64,000 nt of DNA from Idiomarinaceae bacterium HL-53 (GTDB taxonomy: Bacteria; Pseudomonadota; Gammaproteobacteria; Enterobacterales; Alteromonadaceae), in NCBI GenBank assembly GCA_001458075.1, contig LN899469.1, positions 124,001-188,000 of the forward strand. Direction: 5' to 3'. Positions 6,554-16,130 of this stretch are shown here, piece by piece. The notes beneath the pieces are model-generated. The model was not told the DNA's origin. It saw only the letters and a list, made by a program, of their open reading frames with translations, and searched no databases. The translations under genes and the position numbers were made by a program. Numbering within the stretch: position 1 is the stretch's first letter; each line of letters begins with the position of its first letter.

Positions 6554-7372
6554 TTAACCTAAGAGTGAAAGAGCTGACTGAGGACGCTGATTTGCCTGGC
6601 TCAATACAGTTAAGCTTGCCTGCTGCATGATCTGGCTACGCGTTAACTCAGCAGTTTCTTGCGCGAAGTCAGTATCTTGGATACGTGAGCGTGCTGCAGA
6701 AACGTTTTCACTGATATTAGTCAAGTTCCGAATCGTAGACTGGAAGCGGTTTTGAATCGCACCTAAGTCTGCACGCTCGGCACCAATGGTAGAGATTGCT
6801 GCATCTAGTGAATCAAGCGCTGCCGCTGCATTCTCGGTGCTAGATACTGACAAATCATCAATGCCTAAGCCTTCTGCGGTAAAGTCTTGGCTTAACGTGA
6901 TTGAGATGTTCTGATCGCGGTTTGCACCCACTAAGAACTTCTCTGAGAATTCACCGTCAAGCAGTTTCTTGCCCGCGAACTCAGTGGTAGACGCGATACG
7001 GTTGATTTCCGTTTTCAACGCCGACACTTCTTTTTGCAGTGCTAGTCGGTCTGCAGTTGAGTTGATACCGTTCTGAGACTGGACAGCCAATTGGCGAATA
7101 CGCTGCAAAGAAGTTGTCACTTCTTGCAATGCACCTTCCGCAGTTTGTGCGACAGAAATACCGTCTTGTGCATTACGAACTGCTTGGTTCAAACCCATGA
7201 TTTGTGAAGTCATACGGTTTGTAATCTGCAAGCCTGCAGCGTCATCGGCCGCACTATTGATACGGAAACCTGATGACAAGCGCTCGAAAGACGTAGTAAG
7301 TGAGTTGCTTGAGTTCATCAACTGGCGTTGGCCATTCAATGATGAAACGTTGGTGTTTACATAAAGAGACAT
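6554..7372 (-). CDS. fliC: Flagellin (copy B)
   Basis: A 272-residue flagellin with complete N- and C-terminal D0/D1 helices (GFRINSAADDAAGLQI; ARSRIQDTDFAQETAELTR) and a short variable centre. The start at 7372 (MSLYVNTN) is chosen over an upstream ATG because it aligns with the other copies and has AGGGGG about 6 nt upstream. It has its own sigma-28 promoter and terminator, so it is a monocistronic unit. Among the copies it is closest to copy A. Multiple flagellins of slightly different sequence are usual in polar flagellates of this order. Confidence 0.96.
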   Translation of the reverse strand: MSLYVNTNVSSLNGQRQLMNSSNSLTTSFERLSSGFRINSAADDAAGLQITNRMTSQIMGLNQAVRNAQDGISVAQTAEGALQEVTTSLQRIRQLAVQSQNGINSTADRLALQKEVSALKTEINRIASTTEFAGKKLLDGEFSEKFLVGANRDQNISITLSQDFTAEGLGIDDLSVSSTENAAAALDSLDAAISTIGAERADLGAIQNRFQSTIRNLTNISENVSAARSRIQDTDFAQETAELTRSQIMQQASLTVLSQANQRPQSALSLLG

Positions 7373-7452
7373 AAGTCCCCCTTCTTTTCGTCTGGTTCCC
7401 GTCAGGGAAAGTTCAGTGTGTTTTCTCAGCATCCTCATGATGCTCACACTAG

Positions 7453-7479
7453 TTATCGGAAGGGGGTGGCAAGTCTTTA
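7453..7479 (-). promoter_or_regulatory. Sigma-28 (FliA) promoter of fliC-B
   Basis: On the minus strand: TAAAGACT, 11 bp, TCCGATAA. The -35 and -10 match the sigma-28 consensus with exact spacing. It lies about 80 nt before the fliC-B ATG and directly after the terminator of the preceding small gene. Confidence 0.9.
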
Positions 7480-7480
7480 G

Positions 7481-7504
7481 AAAAAAGCGGCAAATTTTTG
7501 CCGC
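7481..7504 (-). terminator. Intrinsic terminator of the 140-aa gene
   Basis: On the minus strand: GCGGCAAA, AA, TTTGCCGC, then TTTTTT. It lies about 33 nt after the small gene's stop and abuts the fliC-B promoter. It is also one of the CGGCAA/TTGCCG palindromes (spacer 4), so a dual role is possible. Confidence 0.8.
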
Positions 7505-7536
7505 CTTTGCCGCCTTGCTATTTAAGGCTATGAAAT

Positions 7537-7959
7537 TTAATGATTTTTCCCTGCGTTCTTTTCAGCTTCCTGGTAATATTTTTCGATACTAATCATCCCG
7601 TCGTTCAGCAAACGCTGGTACACCATGCCGGCAAACGCAAAGGTGAACTCACCTAACGAGAGAAATACAGCGGGGGCATCCGGATCGGAATCATCGTAAA
7701 CCCATTGGCCACCATGAAAACGGCGAAAAACTTCTCCCGTATAAGCACCGAGCATATTACACACAGTAAAAATGAGTTTTGAGTCGTGGAGGCTATCTTC
7801 GTATTCTGAGCGAACCAACAAAATGAGCCGGTCGATGTCGGCAATACTCCCAACACTGGAATCGAGCTCTATGGAAAATTCTTCTTTGGCAAAGCGTTTC
7901 GCGTCTTCCGCCGAGTCGCGCATTAGCTTTTCGAGTTCTTGCGTGGAAATCGCAGTCAT
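7537..7959 (-). CDS. Uncharacterised 140-aa protein encoded between flagellin genes
   Basis: I do not recognise this family with confidence. The product is acidic, cytosolic (no signal peptide, no membrane segment) and mostly helical, with MLGAYTGEVFRRFHGGQWVYDD followed by a hydrophobic FLSLGEFTFAFAGMVYQRLL segment. In layout it resembles small DUF3806-like proteins of unknown function, but that is only an impression. AGAGGA lies 8 nt before the ATG. It sits between the terminator of fliC-C and the promoter of fliC-B, with its own terminator. I see no sigma-28 promoter of its own, so it may depend on read-through from fliC-C or on an unseen promoter. Confidence 0.75.
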   Translation of the reverse strand: MTAISTQELEKLMRDSAEDAKRFAKEEFSIELDSSVGSIADIDRLILLVRSEYEDSLHDSKLIFTVCNMLGAYTGEVFRRFHGGQWVYDDSDPDAPAVFLSLGEFTFAFAGMVYQRLLNDGMISIEKYYQEAEKNAGKNH

Positions 7960-8030
7960 GACTAGATCCTCTTTCGTTATTATGAGGTCAGTCTATGAGG
8001 AATGGGGGTTTATTACAACGGCAGGACAGC

Positions 8031-8056
8031 AAAAATGCCGGGCGTCCAAGCCCGGC
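8031..8056 (-). terminator. Intrinsic terminator of fliC-C
   Basis: On the minus strand: GCCGGGC, loop TTGGAC, GCCCGGC, then ATTTTTG. A strong 7-bp GC stem with a U-tract, 49-74 nt after the flagellin C stop. The neighbouring bases 8053-8066 also form CGGCAA-TC-TTGCCG. Confidence 0.88.
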
Positions 8057-8104
8057 AATCTTGCCGTAACAAGAGAGCAATCCTTACTCTTTTTAGGAGT
8101 ATTC

Positions 8105-8932
8105 TTATCCCAGTAGTGACAATGCTGCCTGTGGACGCTGATTTGCCTGGCCCAAGATCGTGGTGCTTGCCTGCTGGATGATCTGGTAACGCGTTAACTC
8201 TGCAGTTTCCTTGGCAAAGTCGGTGTCCATGATCCGTGACCGCGCTGCACTCACGTTCTCAGCAATGTTGCTCAGGTTACGGATCGTTGACTGGAAACGG
8301 TTTTGAATCGCACCCAAGTCTGCACGCGCACCGCCAATCTGTGAAATTGCCAAATCGAGTGCATCCAGTGCGAGTGCCGCACCATCGAACGTGCTCACGC
8401 TCAAATCTTGGATATTCAAGCCACCTGAACCAATTGAAAAGCCAAAGCTTGATAAGTTGATCGAGATCGTTTGACCAGCATTCGCACCGACTAAGAAGAG
8501 TTCGTTGTAAGAACCATCTAGTAAGTTTTTACCAGCGAACTGCGTGGTAGATGCAATACGGTTGATTTCTGTTTTTAACGCCGAGACTTCCTTTTGCAAA
8601 GCAACACGGTCTGCAGTTGAATTAATTCCGTTCTGCGCCTGAATCGCAAGTTGGCGAATGCGCTGTAACGCGTTGGTGGATTCTTGTAGTGCACCTTCAG
8701 CCACTTGCGCAACTGAAATTCCGTCTTGTGCGTTACGAACTGCCTGATTCAAACCCATGATCTGTGAAGTCATACGGTTAGTAATCTGCAAGCCCGCCGC
8801 ATCGTCGGCTGCACTGTTAATTCTGAATCCTGAAGACAAGCGCTGGAACGATGTATCGAGCGAATTGCTTGAGGTGATTAATTGCCGTTGAGCATTCAAC
8901 GACGAAACGTTGGTATTTACATATAAAGACAT
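8105..8932 (-). CDS. fliC: Flagellin (copy C)
   Basis: A 275-residue flagellin, the most divergent of the three intact copies. The core helices (GFRINSAADDAAGLQI; ARSRIMDTDFAKETAELTRYQ) are conserved, but the central segment is Ser/Gly-rich (LSSFGFSIGSGGLNIQD). The start at 8932 (MSLYVNTN) aligns with the other copies and has AGGAGAG upstream; an in-frame ATG 72 nt earlier is rejected. It has its own sigma-28 promoter and terminator. It lies downstream of flgL, as is common for flagellin arrays. Confidence 0.95.
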   Translation of the reverse strand: MSLYVNTNVSSLNAQRQLITSSNSLDTSFQRLSSGFRINSAADDAAGLQITNRMTSQIMGLNQAVRNAQDGISVAQVAEGALQESTNALQRIRQLAIQAQNGINSTADRVALQKEVSALKTEINRIASTTQFAGKNLLDGSYNELFLVGANAGQTISINLSSFGFSIGSGGLNIQDLSVSTFDGAALALDALDLAISQIGGARADLGAIQNRFQSTIRNLSNIAENVSAARSRIMDTDFAKETAELTRYQIIQQASTTILGQANQRPQAALSLLG

Positions 8933-9009
8933 AACTGCTCTCTCCTGATTTCTCGTCAGATTGAAGGCTCTTTGTGGCCTTTTAATCATTATTTGTTTGT
9001 TCAATTAAG

Positions 9010-9036
9010 TTATCGGAGAGGCGTGGTGATTCTTTA
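9010..9036 (-). promoter_or_regulatory. Sigma-28 (FliA) promoter of fliC-C
   Basis: On the minus strand: TAAAGAAT, 11 bp, TCCGATAA, nearly the same as the fliC-B promoter and with exact sigma-28 spacing. It lies about 78 nt before the fliC-C ATG. Confidence 0.9.
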
Positions 9037-9099
9037 GACTTTTTTACATCATTTTGTGCAAAAAAGTGCGTTTGGGGCAGTATTTTGAGCGAACCAATG

Positions 9100-9124
9100 A
9101 AAAAGGCCACCACGTGGCCTTTTA
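9100..9124 (-). terminator. Intrinsic terminator after flgL
   Basis: Stem AAGGCCAC/GTGGCCTT (9103-9110 with 9114-9121) around a 3-nt loop. The minus-strand hairpin is followed by five Ts. It ends the flgF-flgL transcript about 25-50 nt after the flgL stop; A/T tracts on both sides would let it work in both directions. Confidence 0.85.
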
Positions 9125-9147
9125 GGGTTTATTTTGACTCGTTCTTA

Positions 9148-10383
9148 TTATCGGATGAAATCAAATAAACTTAAGCGAGTAATGCGCGTAAATGTCGCTT
9201 GCGCAGCTTGTAAAGACACGTCTTGCTTTGTCAGCTCGGTCATTGCCTCGGAATAGTCTACATCGGAAATTTTTGAACGCGTTTCTTTATTGGTAATTTC
9301 TTGATCTTTATTATTGTTGAACGCGTTGTCGAGCACCTGCAATCGCCCGCCAATTTGTGCTCGTGTAGCAGCAAGTTGCGCCTGTCCACGATCCATATTT
9401 TCTAGCGCATCATCGAGGGTGCCCTGAAACATATCCGAGCTAAAACCGCCGCGCTCTAATACATCAATAAAGTTATCGATGGTGGTTACCACATTTTGTG
9501 TCGGTTCACCGAGTCGCAACTCAACGCTATCACCCGCTGCGAGGTCTCCCTCAAACTCAAGTTCAATGCCCTCAAACTCAAATGGTTCTCCTGGCGTGTA
9601 TGGAATTGGCCCCGCCACTGAGGTGACTGGAGTTTGATTGATTCGAAACACTTCAATATTGGTGCCATCAAAATCGAGACGGATACGATTATCATCAGCC
9701 GACTGCGTCTTGTCATATTGCGCACGATGGAAAGTATCGAAAGCACCGCGATCGACAACCCGCGCCTTGATGTTGTCAGTCGCACCATTACTATCAGCAA
9801 ATCTTAGAGTTCGGTTCGCTTCGATATTTTGAAATGCACTGCTTCCTGGCTCTAAGCTGGTGACTCGCAGGGAGGGCGATAGCTGGATCTGATTCCGTCC
9901 ATCGTCACCGTTGTAGTCATAAGCACCCGTGACTGGGTTTTTACTAAAGGGTTCGGTTCGCTTCTGAAAGCCTGAAAACAAATAATCGCCGTTTTCATCT
10001 TGTGAGTTCATCAAGCCCAGTACTTCGTCACGAATTCCTTTCAACTCTTCTGCGAGTGCTCTGCGATCTTGATCATCGTAAACACCATTTCCAGATTGCA
10101 CCATCAATACACGCGCACGATCGAGCCCCGTAGTAATATTGCCATAAACAGATTCACTGCGCTCCAGACGGTTTTTCAGTAAATTCGAGTTACGCTGAAA
10201 CTGCTCATTTTGCGAGATACGATCGTCAAGGCCCATGACCTGTGCTTTACCTACGGGATCATCTGCGGGTGTTAATATACGCGTTTCGCGGGCAATCTGA
10301 TTTTGTACATTCACCAGATTACGCTGCGCATCGAGCACTGCACTTAGGCCACGTGTGTAAAGTTGATTCGTTGGAATACGCAT
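9148..10383 (-). CDS. flgL: Flagellar hook-filament junction protein FlgL
   Basis: A 411-residue HAP3. The N-terminal flagellin-like helix is recognisable (RIPTNQLYTRGLSAVLDAQRNLVNVQNQ, written here in part), as is the C-terminal helix (SKISDVDYSEAMTELTKQDV, ending in LFDFIR). Together with FlgK it links the hook to the filament and is exported before flagellin. It starts 6 nt downstream of flgK and is the last gene of the rod/hook-associated operon. Length is normal for the family in marine gammaproteobacteria. Confidence 0.95.
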   Translation of the reverse strand: MRIPTNQLYTRGLSAVLDAQRNLVNVQNQIARETRILTPADDPVGKAQVMGLDDRISQNEQFQRNSNLLKNRLERSESVYGNITTGLDRARVLMVQSGNGVYDDQDRRALAEELKGIRDEVLGLMNSQDENGDYLFSGFQKRTEPFSKNPVTGAYDYNGDDGRNQIQLSPSLRVTSLEPGSSAFQNIEANRTLRFADSNGATDNIKARVVDRGAFDTFHRAQYDKTQSADDNRIRLDFDGTNIEVFRINQTPVTSVAGPIPYTPGEPFEFEGIELEFEGDLAAGDSVELRLGEPTQNVVTTIDNFIDVLERGGFSSDMFQGTLDDALENMDRGQAQLAATRAQIGGRLQVLDNAFNNNKDQEITNKETRSKISDVDYSEAMTELTKQDVSLQAAQATFTRITRLSLFDFIR

Positions 10384-10389
10384 GACTCA

Positions 10390-12399
10390 TTACCTCGTTG
10401 AATTCAGTAAAGTGTCGAAAATTTGCTGAGCTACCGTGATCACACGCGCTGACGCATTAAAGGCTTGCTCATATTGAATCAAGTTCGCGGCCTCCTCTTC
10501 TAAACTCACGCCCGAAGTTGATTCATAAAATTGTTTTGATTGCTCAAGCATTGAGCCAGAAACTCGTTCGGCTGTCCGTGCTTGGGACACTTTGTTACCT
10601 ACATCAGAAACCAGACGCCCATACCCTTCCGATAATGTCATTGTGTTGTCGACTGAGATATTCTCTGGGTTCCGACGCAATACCCGCTCACGTTGCAAAG
10701 CGGCAAGTTCCAAGCCATTACTGTTATCATTAATCGCCCCCGCATTGTAATCGATGTTAAAGACATCGCCCGCACTCGGCTTGCCTAATAGACTCACTTC
10801 ATAATCGATATCACCGAGCGCAGGTATTTGGGAAAACAAATCGGTCATGTCCGCCGTATTATGAGTAAGAACTGTGCCATCGTTTTGTACGATCTCGAGT
10901 TCGTGCTGCCCTGCATTAAAACCAAGATAATTAATTTGTACCGGGGCCTCATCACTTAACGCGTTGTTGTCAAAAAAATTTTCGACTCCATTCACGCCCT
11001 CTAATTGGAGCGTCCCTTGGCCCTCATTGTTGGCGTTATCCGTAACGCGCACCGGCGATGCGAGCGCAATATCCTCTGGGCTATTAATGCCAAGCTGAAT
11101 ATTGTCTGCGGCACTTTTTGTTGGTTTTACAATAAATCGATCGCCCGCGTTGAAGGTGCCACCGGCGAAGTCGATGGATAAACCAAAATCTTCGCCACCA
11201 CCATTCGGAGGCGTGACCGTATAAGTTGGATAGTCTGTAGGATTGCCGACGATGTCTCCGCCGGCGTCAATCGGCATCACTCTATAGGTATTTGCGGTCA
11301 GCATTTCAATTTCAAAATTGTTTGCCACTAAGCGGTTCAAATCACCGTCGACAAGGTTTACGTTGATCTGCTGATTGGTACCCGTATTATTTGGGAAGGG
11401 ATTCGCCGATACCATCGAACCGTCGAATGTGAAAATTGGCGATCCAAGTTCATCGTCTAAATCCATGCCCAATTGCTGTTGCTTGTTCACCGCATCCGCA
11501 AACCCCAATGCCAGTTGGCCAAGCTTCATTTGACTGGGTTCTAATACCTCGGCTCGATATGCGAGTAATCCGCCAAGCTCACCACCCACTTTTAGTTCAT
11601 CGATGCCCTGCTCGAGTTGATTCCCACCAGACAAAATTTGCGCAACCAATTCAGGTCGATCCGGATCTGGCTCGCCCTTCAGCGCCATTAAATTATAAGT
11701 TCCGTCCTCAAGCACAAGTGCCTGCCCCATTGACAGGTTCACACGTAAACGACCGTTATCATCTTCTAGCGTTGAAATATTCACCAGCTCAGAGAGTTCG
11801 CGAATTTTCTCGTCACGTTCATTGAGTAACGTGTGGCGCTCACCACTGGATGCGTTCTGACGAATGAAATCGAGTTGTCGGTTAATTTCGCCGATTGATT
11901 CTGCAAGGGTATTTGCGCGAGATACCGTTAAGTCGAGCTGCTCGTTGAATAACCGTTCTTGGTTTTGCAAAAAGTCACTCATGTCTCGCATTTGCGCGAG
12001 GGTCGCGTCGGCCTGCCCCATCACGAGTTCACGTTGGGTAATAGAAGCGGGGTCGTCATTCAAGTCTTGCATCATGCCGAAGAATTTCGTGATGGCCGCG
12101 TTAATGTTGGCCTCGTCGTTGCCAAGTGCCGTGTCAATTTTTCCAGACTCTTCCAAAAATGCTTGCGAATAACCATGGCGTGAAGTGTCTGTCCAGTATT
12201 GGCGTTGCGTGAACTTATCGATTAAACGCTCCACCTCAACGCGACTAATTCCTCCACCAAATGGCGCTTCGTTATAGAGTGAGCGCTCTCGCACATAGCC
12301 AGGTGTGTTGATATTGGCAATGTTGTTACCGGTCACCTGCAATGAACGCTGGTGACCTTGTGACGCCTGTGCACCGATCCGTATTAAATCAAAAGACAT
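10390..12399 (-). CDS. flgK: Flagellar hook-associated protein FlgK
   Basis: A 669-residue HAP1. The N-terminus has the rod/hook signature QVTGNNIANINTPGYVRERS and the C-terminus ends with VSLEEEAANLIQYEQAFNASARVI, both diagnostic. At 669 residues it is longer than the enteric protein (about 550), with the extra length in the exposed central region, as often seen in Vibrio/Alteromonas relatives. It lies 12 nt after flgJ and 6 nt before flgL and forms the proximal hook-filament junction ring. Confidence 0.95.
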   Translation of the reverse strand: MSFDLIRIGAQASQGHQRSLQVTGNNIANINTPGYVRERSLYNEAPFGGGISRVEVERLIDKFTQRQYWTDTSRHGYSQAFLEESGKIDTALGNDEANINAAITKFFGMMQDLNDDPASITQRELVMGQADATLAQMRDMSDFLQNQERLFNEQLDLTVSRANTLAESIGEINRQLDFIRQNASSGERHTLLNERDEKIRELSELVNISTLEDDNGRLRVNLSMGQALVLEDGTYNLMALKGEPDPDRPELVAQILSGGNQLEQGIDELKVGGELGGLLAYRAEVLEPSQMKLGQLALGFADAVNKQQQLGMDLDDELGSPIFTFDGSMVSANPFPNNTGTNQQINVNLVDGDLNRLVANNFEIEMLTANTYRVMPIDAGGDIVGNPTDYPTYTVTPPNGGGEDFGLSIDFAGGTFNAGDRFIVKPTKSAADNIQLGINSPEDIALASPVRVTDNANNEGQGTLQLEGVNGVENFFDNNALSDEAPVQINYLGFNAGQHELEIVQNDGTVLTHNTADMTDLFSQIPALGDIDYEVSLLGKPSAGDVFNIDYNAGAINDNSNGLELAALQRERVLRRNPENISVDNTMTLSEGYGRLVSDVGNKVSQARTAERVSGSMLEQSKQFYESTSGVSLEEEAANLIQYEQAFNASARVITVAQQIFDTLLNSTR

Positions 12400-12411
12400 A
12401 GCTCACCTCGC

Positions 12412-13413
12412 CTACAAACCAAAACGTTCACGAATGGCTTGCATCGCATCACTATTCATAATGCGCTTCAATTTATTCGCATACTCAGGATCGGTGGCAT
12501 AGCCCGCATCCTGCAATTGTTCAACAAAGCGCATGGCATCTTTCCCTGCCTCGAGCGCATGCTCATATCGCGGATTCGTTTGTAAGAAGTTCACGTAATC
12601 TTGGAAGCTCTCAGCCACCGTGCCGTAAGCGCGGAACCTTGCCTGTTCTGAGCGCGCCACTGTGCCATCAAATTCAACCGTTCGGGTGGCAGCTGTATCT
12701 CCCTGCCAACGACCATCCGCCTTGATATTAAACACATTGTTGCTCGATTCACCGTCAGCGCGCGGAATGACATAACGGCCCCAACCGGTTTCAAGCGCAG
12801 CTTGTGCTAAAACGGGAAGCGGCGAAATATTGGCACGCTCAGCAGCCTCGCGCGCGAACGGCGCCAGACGCTCTAGAAATGCGACCGGGTCATCAGCCTG
12901 CCAATCACCCTCTTCTTCATTCATTCTCAGTGCAGCGATGCGCGCGGGTACAGGTTCATCGTCGTAGCGCTCAACATGATTCTCACGCGGTGCCACTGAT
13001 TGAGCTTGTCGTTGCTGCAGTTGTTCGGTAAACGACGGGCTTGATAACAAGGATGCCGGACGATAATTTTCCGTCCCCTGCGGACTCAGTTGTTGCACGA
13101 TCAAATCTGCTAAGCCGAGACTCCCTTGCGAAGAAAGCTCGGAGGCCATTTGTTGATCCTGCATGTCTTGATAAAACTTCGTGTACTGGGTGTTTAAAGG
13201 GTTACCCTCAGCGAAAATTTCATTTGCTTGGCGCATACTCGAAAGTAACTGATTCATGAAAATAGATTCAAAGTGTTGCGCAGCTTCGCGCAGTGCCGCT
13301 TGATCGTTGTTATCCTGCAAGCCTCTTCGACGGAGCGCATCAAGCCCTTGCAGATCATGTACAAATCCTGCACGCGCCTGTTCAAGTGATTGATTCGAAA
13401 AATTGTCATTCAT
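12412..13413 (-). CDS. flgJ: Flagellar rod-assembly protein / muramidase FlgJ
   Basis: A 333-residue two-domain protein. The N-terminal rod-binding domain (about residues 40-125) contains FESIFMNQLLSSMRQAN and LADLIVQQLS. The C-terminal glucosaminidase domain (about residues 165-333) has the catalytic Glu in LAQAALETGWGRYVI and the NVFNIKADGRWQG segment. It is exported to the periplasm, where it hydrolyses peptidoglycan so the rod can pass and caps the growing rod. The dual-domain form is typical of gammaproteobacteria. Confidence 0.95.
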   Translation of the reverse strand: MNDNFSNQSLEQARAGFVHDLQGLDALRRRGLQDNNDQAALREAAQHFESIFMNQLLSSMRQANEIFAEGNPLNTQYTKFYQDMQDQQMASELSSQGSLGLADLIVQQLSPQGTENYRPASLLSSPSFTEQLQQRQAQSVAPRENHVERYDDEPVPARIAALRMNEEEGDWQADDPVAFLERLAPFAREAAERANISPLPVLAQAALETGWGRYVIPRADGESSNNVFNIKADGRWQGDTAATRTVEFDGTVARSEQARFRAYGTVAESFQDYVNFLQTNPRYEHALEAGKDAMRFVEQLQDAGYATDPEYANKLKRIMNSDAMQAIRERFGL

Positions 13414-13455
13414 TTTCGTGCTCTCCGCCGTTTGGCATACTCAATTTGCCGAGGC

Positions 13456-14574
13456 CTAAATAATAATAAGTTCGCCGTCGATCGCGCCCGCTTGTTTCAA
13501 TGCCTCAAGCACCGCAATAATGTCGCCGGGCGCGGCGCCAATTTGATTGATTGCATTAATCAACTCATTCATAGAAACCCCCGGGTCAAACCGGAACATA
13601 CGCGCGTCTTCTTGCTCTACAATTATCTGTGAGTCAGGTGTTACGACCGTTTCGCCATCGCCAAATGGCGCGGGTTGGCTCACGTTGAAGTCTTCTGTAA
13701 TCGTGACCTGCAAATTGCCATGCGCCACTGCCGCCGGATGCAAGCGAACATTTTGCCCCACTACAATGGTGCCCGTACGGCTATTAATTATAATTCTGGC
13801 AGCAGCTTGGCCTTGCTCCACTTGAATATTTTCCAGCGTAGAGAGATAAGCGACTCGTTGCCCCGGATCGCGAGGCGCGATGACTCTTACAGACGCAGCG
13901 TCTACTGGTACTGCGCTCTCTGGGCCCAGCAAACCGTTAATCGCTTCTGCCATGTGACGCGCGGTCGTGAAATCTGGGCGATTTAAATTGAACGTAATGA
14001 AATCAGTATGTGCAAAGCCCGTTTCCACCTCGCGTTCAACCATCGCGCCGTTCGGCACGCGCCCCACCGTCGGGGTATTAATCACAATACTTGAGCCATC
14101 AAGACCTTGCGCCCCGAGGCCACCGACCACTAAATTTCCTTGCGCAACCGCATATATTTCACCATCGGCACCTTTTAAGTAGGTTTGCAACAAGGTGCCC
14201 CCCACAAGACTCTCTGCGTCGCCGACACTAGAGACGGTGACATCGATTTGTTGCCCAGATTTTGCAAAGGCCGGTAACTCTGCATGCACCGCCACCGCCG
14301 CAACGTTATTAATTTGCGGCCGTTGGTCAGCTGGCAGGTTGATACCGAAATTTCCCAACATGGTACGAAAGGATTGATCGGTGAACGGCGTCCGCTCTCC
14401 AGTACCCGGTAAACCGACCACAAGGCCATACCCCATGAGTTGGTTCGAACGTACGCCAGCAACATTGGCAATATCTTTAATACGCTGCGCATGCGCCAGC
14501 GGTGAGAGTACCGAAGACACAACAAGTAAGGCGGTGAGCAGCCAAGTATTGAATTTCTGCATAGATGCTTTCAT
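13456..14574 (-). CDS. flgI: Flagellar P-ring protein FlgI
   Basis: A 372-residue periplasmic protein that forms the P-ring around the rod in the peptidoglycan layer. An ATG at 14574 with GAGG about 8 nt upstream gives a clean signal peptide ([20 protein letters not shown]) before the mature start [13 protein letters not shown]; an in-frame ATG further upstream lies within the end of flgH and is rejected. The conserved [13 protein letters not shown] motif follows. It starts 15 nt after the flgH stop and precedes flgJ by 42 nt. Confidence 0.95.
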   Translation of the reverse strand: MKASMQKFNTWLLTALLVVSSVLSPLAHAQRIKDIANVAGVRSNQLMGYGLVVGLPGTGERTPFTDQSFRTMLGNFGINLPADQRPQINNVAAVAVHAELPAFAKSGQQIDVTVSSVGDAESLVGGTLLQTYLKGADGEIYAVAQGNLVVGGLGAQGLDGSSIVINTPTVGRVPNGAMVEREVETGFAHTDFITFNLNRPDFTTARHMAEAINGLLGPESAVPVDAASVRVIAPRDPGQRVAYLSTLENIQVEQGQAAARIIINSRTGTIVVGQNVRLHPAAVAHGNLQVTITEDFNVSQPAPFGDGETVVTPDSQIIVEQEDARMFRFDPGVSMNELINAINQIGAAPGDIIAVLEALKQAGAIDGELIII

Positions 14575-14588
14575 CACGTCATCCTCAC

Positions 14589-15272
14589 TTAAAACGGCCA
14601 CAATGGACCATTGAAGAACCGAGTGAGCCAACCTTGTTGTTGGTTGTCCGCTAAACTTCCAGTTCCCGAATATTCAATGCGTGCATTAGCTACACGGTTT
14701 GAAAGCACTGTATTTTCTGAGCTCACGTCTTGCGGACGAATAATGCCTGTGAGGCGAATATATTCTTGCCCGTTGTTCAACGTGAGCCATTTTTCTCCGC
14801 GCACAATCAGATTCCCATTGGGTAGAATGCGAATCACAGTCACGGTAATGTCACCTTGCAATGTATTACTTTGATCTGCCGAAGAATCGCCTTGAAAGCC
14901 GCTACTTCCTTCGACATTTGCAGAGAGCGAGTAGTCTCGAAAAGTTAAATCACGACCCAGAATGGTGGGTGTCGGTAAATCAACGTTCGTTGCACGTGAC
15001 AAGTCCGTGGTTGCGCTTTTCGAGGCCGACGTAGATTCTTGCAATTGCACCGTAATGATGTCGCCAATATCTCGAGCTTTGATGTCTGAATAAAGTCCAT
15101 TCATCGGCCCATTAAATAATGAGCCATTTGGCGTTGCCGCTGGCGTTTCCGGTTCAGGAACTGCCGGCGCATAAAACGGATCGTCAGGAATGGGCCGTGG
15201 TTGCGGCGCACTAGCGCATGCAAGCAACGTCATGCTCAATAGAGTAGCTGTGCATAGTTTAATGATACGCAT
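14589..15272 (-). CDS. flgH: Flagellar L-ring lipoprotein FlgH
   Basis: A 227-residue outer-membrane lipoprotein that forms the L-ring. The start at 15272 is chosen because GGAGG precedes it and it gives a lipoprotein signal peptide ending at the LLAC lipobox (Cys at about residue 18); the longer frame overlaps flgG. Conserved features include [25 protein letters not shown] and the C-terminal [26 protein letters not shown] region (given in part). Length is normal. Confidence 0.95.
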   Translation of the reverse strand: MRIIKLCTATLLSMTLLACASAPQPRPIPDDPFYAPAVPEPETPAATPNGSLFNGPMNGLYSDIKARDIGDIITVQLQESTSASKSATTDLSRATNVDLPTPTILGRDLTFRDYSLSANVEGSSGFQGDSSADQSNTLQGDITVTVIRILPNGNLIVRGEKWLTLNNGQEYIRLTGIIRPQDVSSENTVLSNRVANARIEYSGTGSLADNQQQGWLTRFFNGPLWPF

Positions 15273-15288
15273 CACCACGAACCTCCAT

Positions 15289-16077
15289 TTATAGCTGCTG
15301 AATTGCAAAGCCAAGCATCTGATCAACAGACGAAATGACCTTAGAATTCATTTCATACACACGTTGGGATTCAATTAAATTCACAAGTTCCTCGGTGACA
15401 TTTACGTTCGCCGTTTCAAGCGCCCCTTGCGTAATACTCCCCATGCCATCGACACCAGGAATTCCCTGCAATGGCGCACCACTCGAAGCCGTTTCTTTAA
15501 ACAGGTTCTCGCCCATTGGCTCTAAGCCTGCTGGGTTGATAAATGAGGCCATGTTGATTTGGCCAATCACTTGGTTCCCAGCCTGACCCGGTAAAGTCAC
15601 CGCAACCTCACCATCTCGGCTTACTGTCAAAGACAGCGCATCTTCCGGCACGTTGATCGCTGGATTCAACGGATAACCGGCACCGGGAGTCACAATTTGC
15701 CCTTCATCATCAAGCGTAAATTGACCATTGCGGGTATATGCAATCGATCCATCCGGCATCAAAATCTCAAAGAAACCTTTACCGTTAATCATGAGATCCA
15801 TCGAATTCTCGGTGGTGATCATGTTGCCTTGGCTAAAGTTCTTCTGTGTTGACACCACCCGCGTACCGGCACCAAGCATTAACCCTGAGGGGAGCTCCGT
15901 GTCTTGCGTCGACTGCCCCCCTGGTTGGTTAATGTTTTGGTAGAGCAAGTCTTCAAAAATTGCGCGGCTTTTCTTAAAGCCCACAGTACTGGCGTTCGCC
16001 AGGTTATTTGACGTCACTGAAATATCACGCTGCTGCGCGTCAAGACCCGTCTTACTAATCCATAATGCTGGATGCAT
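15289..16077 (-). CDS. flgG: Distal rod protein FlgG
   Basis: A 262-residue distal rod subunit. It has the shared rod/hook N-terminal motif VTSNNLANASTVGFKKSRAI and the C-terminal motif NVNVTEELVNLIESQRVYEMN. Length equals the canonical FlgG (about 260 aa). Position between flgF and flgH is standard. Confidence 0.96.
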   Translation of the reverse strand: MHPALWISKTGLDAQQRDISVTSNNLANASTVGFKKSRAIFEDLLYQNINQPGGQSTQDTELPSGLMLGAGTRVVSTQKNFSQGNMITTENSMDLMINGKGFFEILMPDGSIAYTRNGQFTLDDEGQIVTPGAGYPLNPAINVPEDALSLTVSRDGEVAVTLPGQAGNQVIGQINMASFINPAGLEPMGENLFKETASSGAPLQGIPGVDGMGSITQGALETANVNVTEELVNLIESQRVYEMNSKVISSVDQMLGFAIQQL

Positions 16078-16130
16078 AGTTCACCTCCACCTGCTGCGCT
16101 TAGAATCCTATGACTCTTAAGCCGCTTTGG

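Noticed and set aside
8932-9004. Upstream ATG starts for the flagellins (e.g. 9004, 7447, 3770)
   Set aside because: These would add residues absent from flagellins and start at or near the sigma-28 promoter region; the downstream MSLYVN starts have ribosome-binding sites and align in all copies.
14574-14631. Longer flgI reading frame starting inside flgH
   Set aside because: The extra residues destroy the signal peptide; the ATG at 14574 has a ribosome-binding site and yields a standard P-ring precursor.
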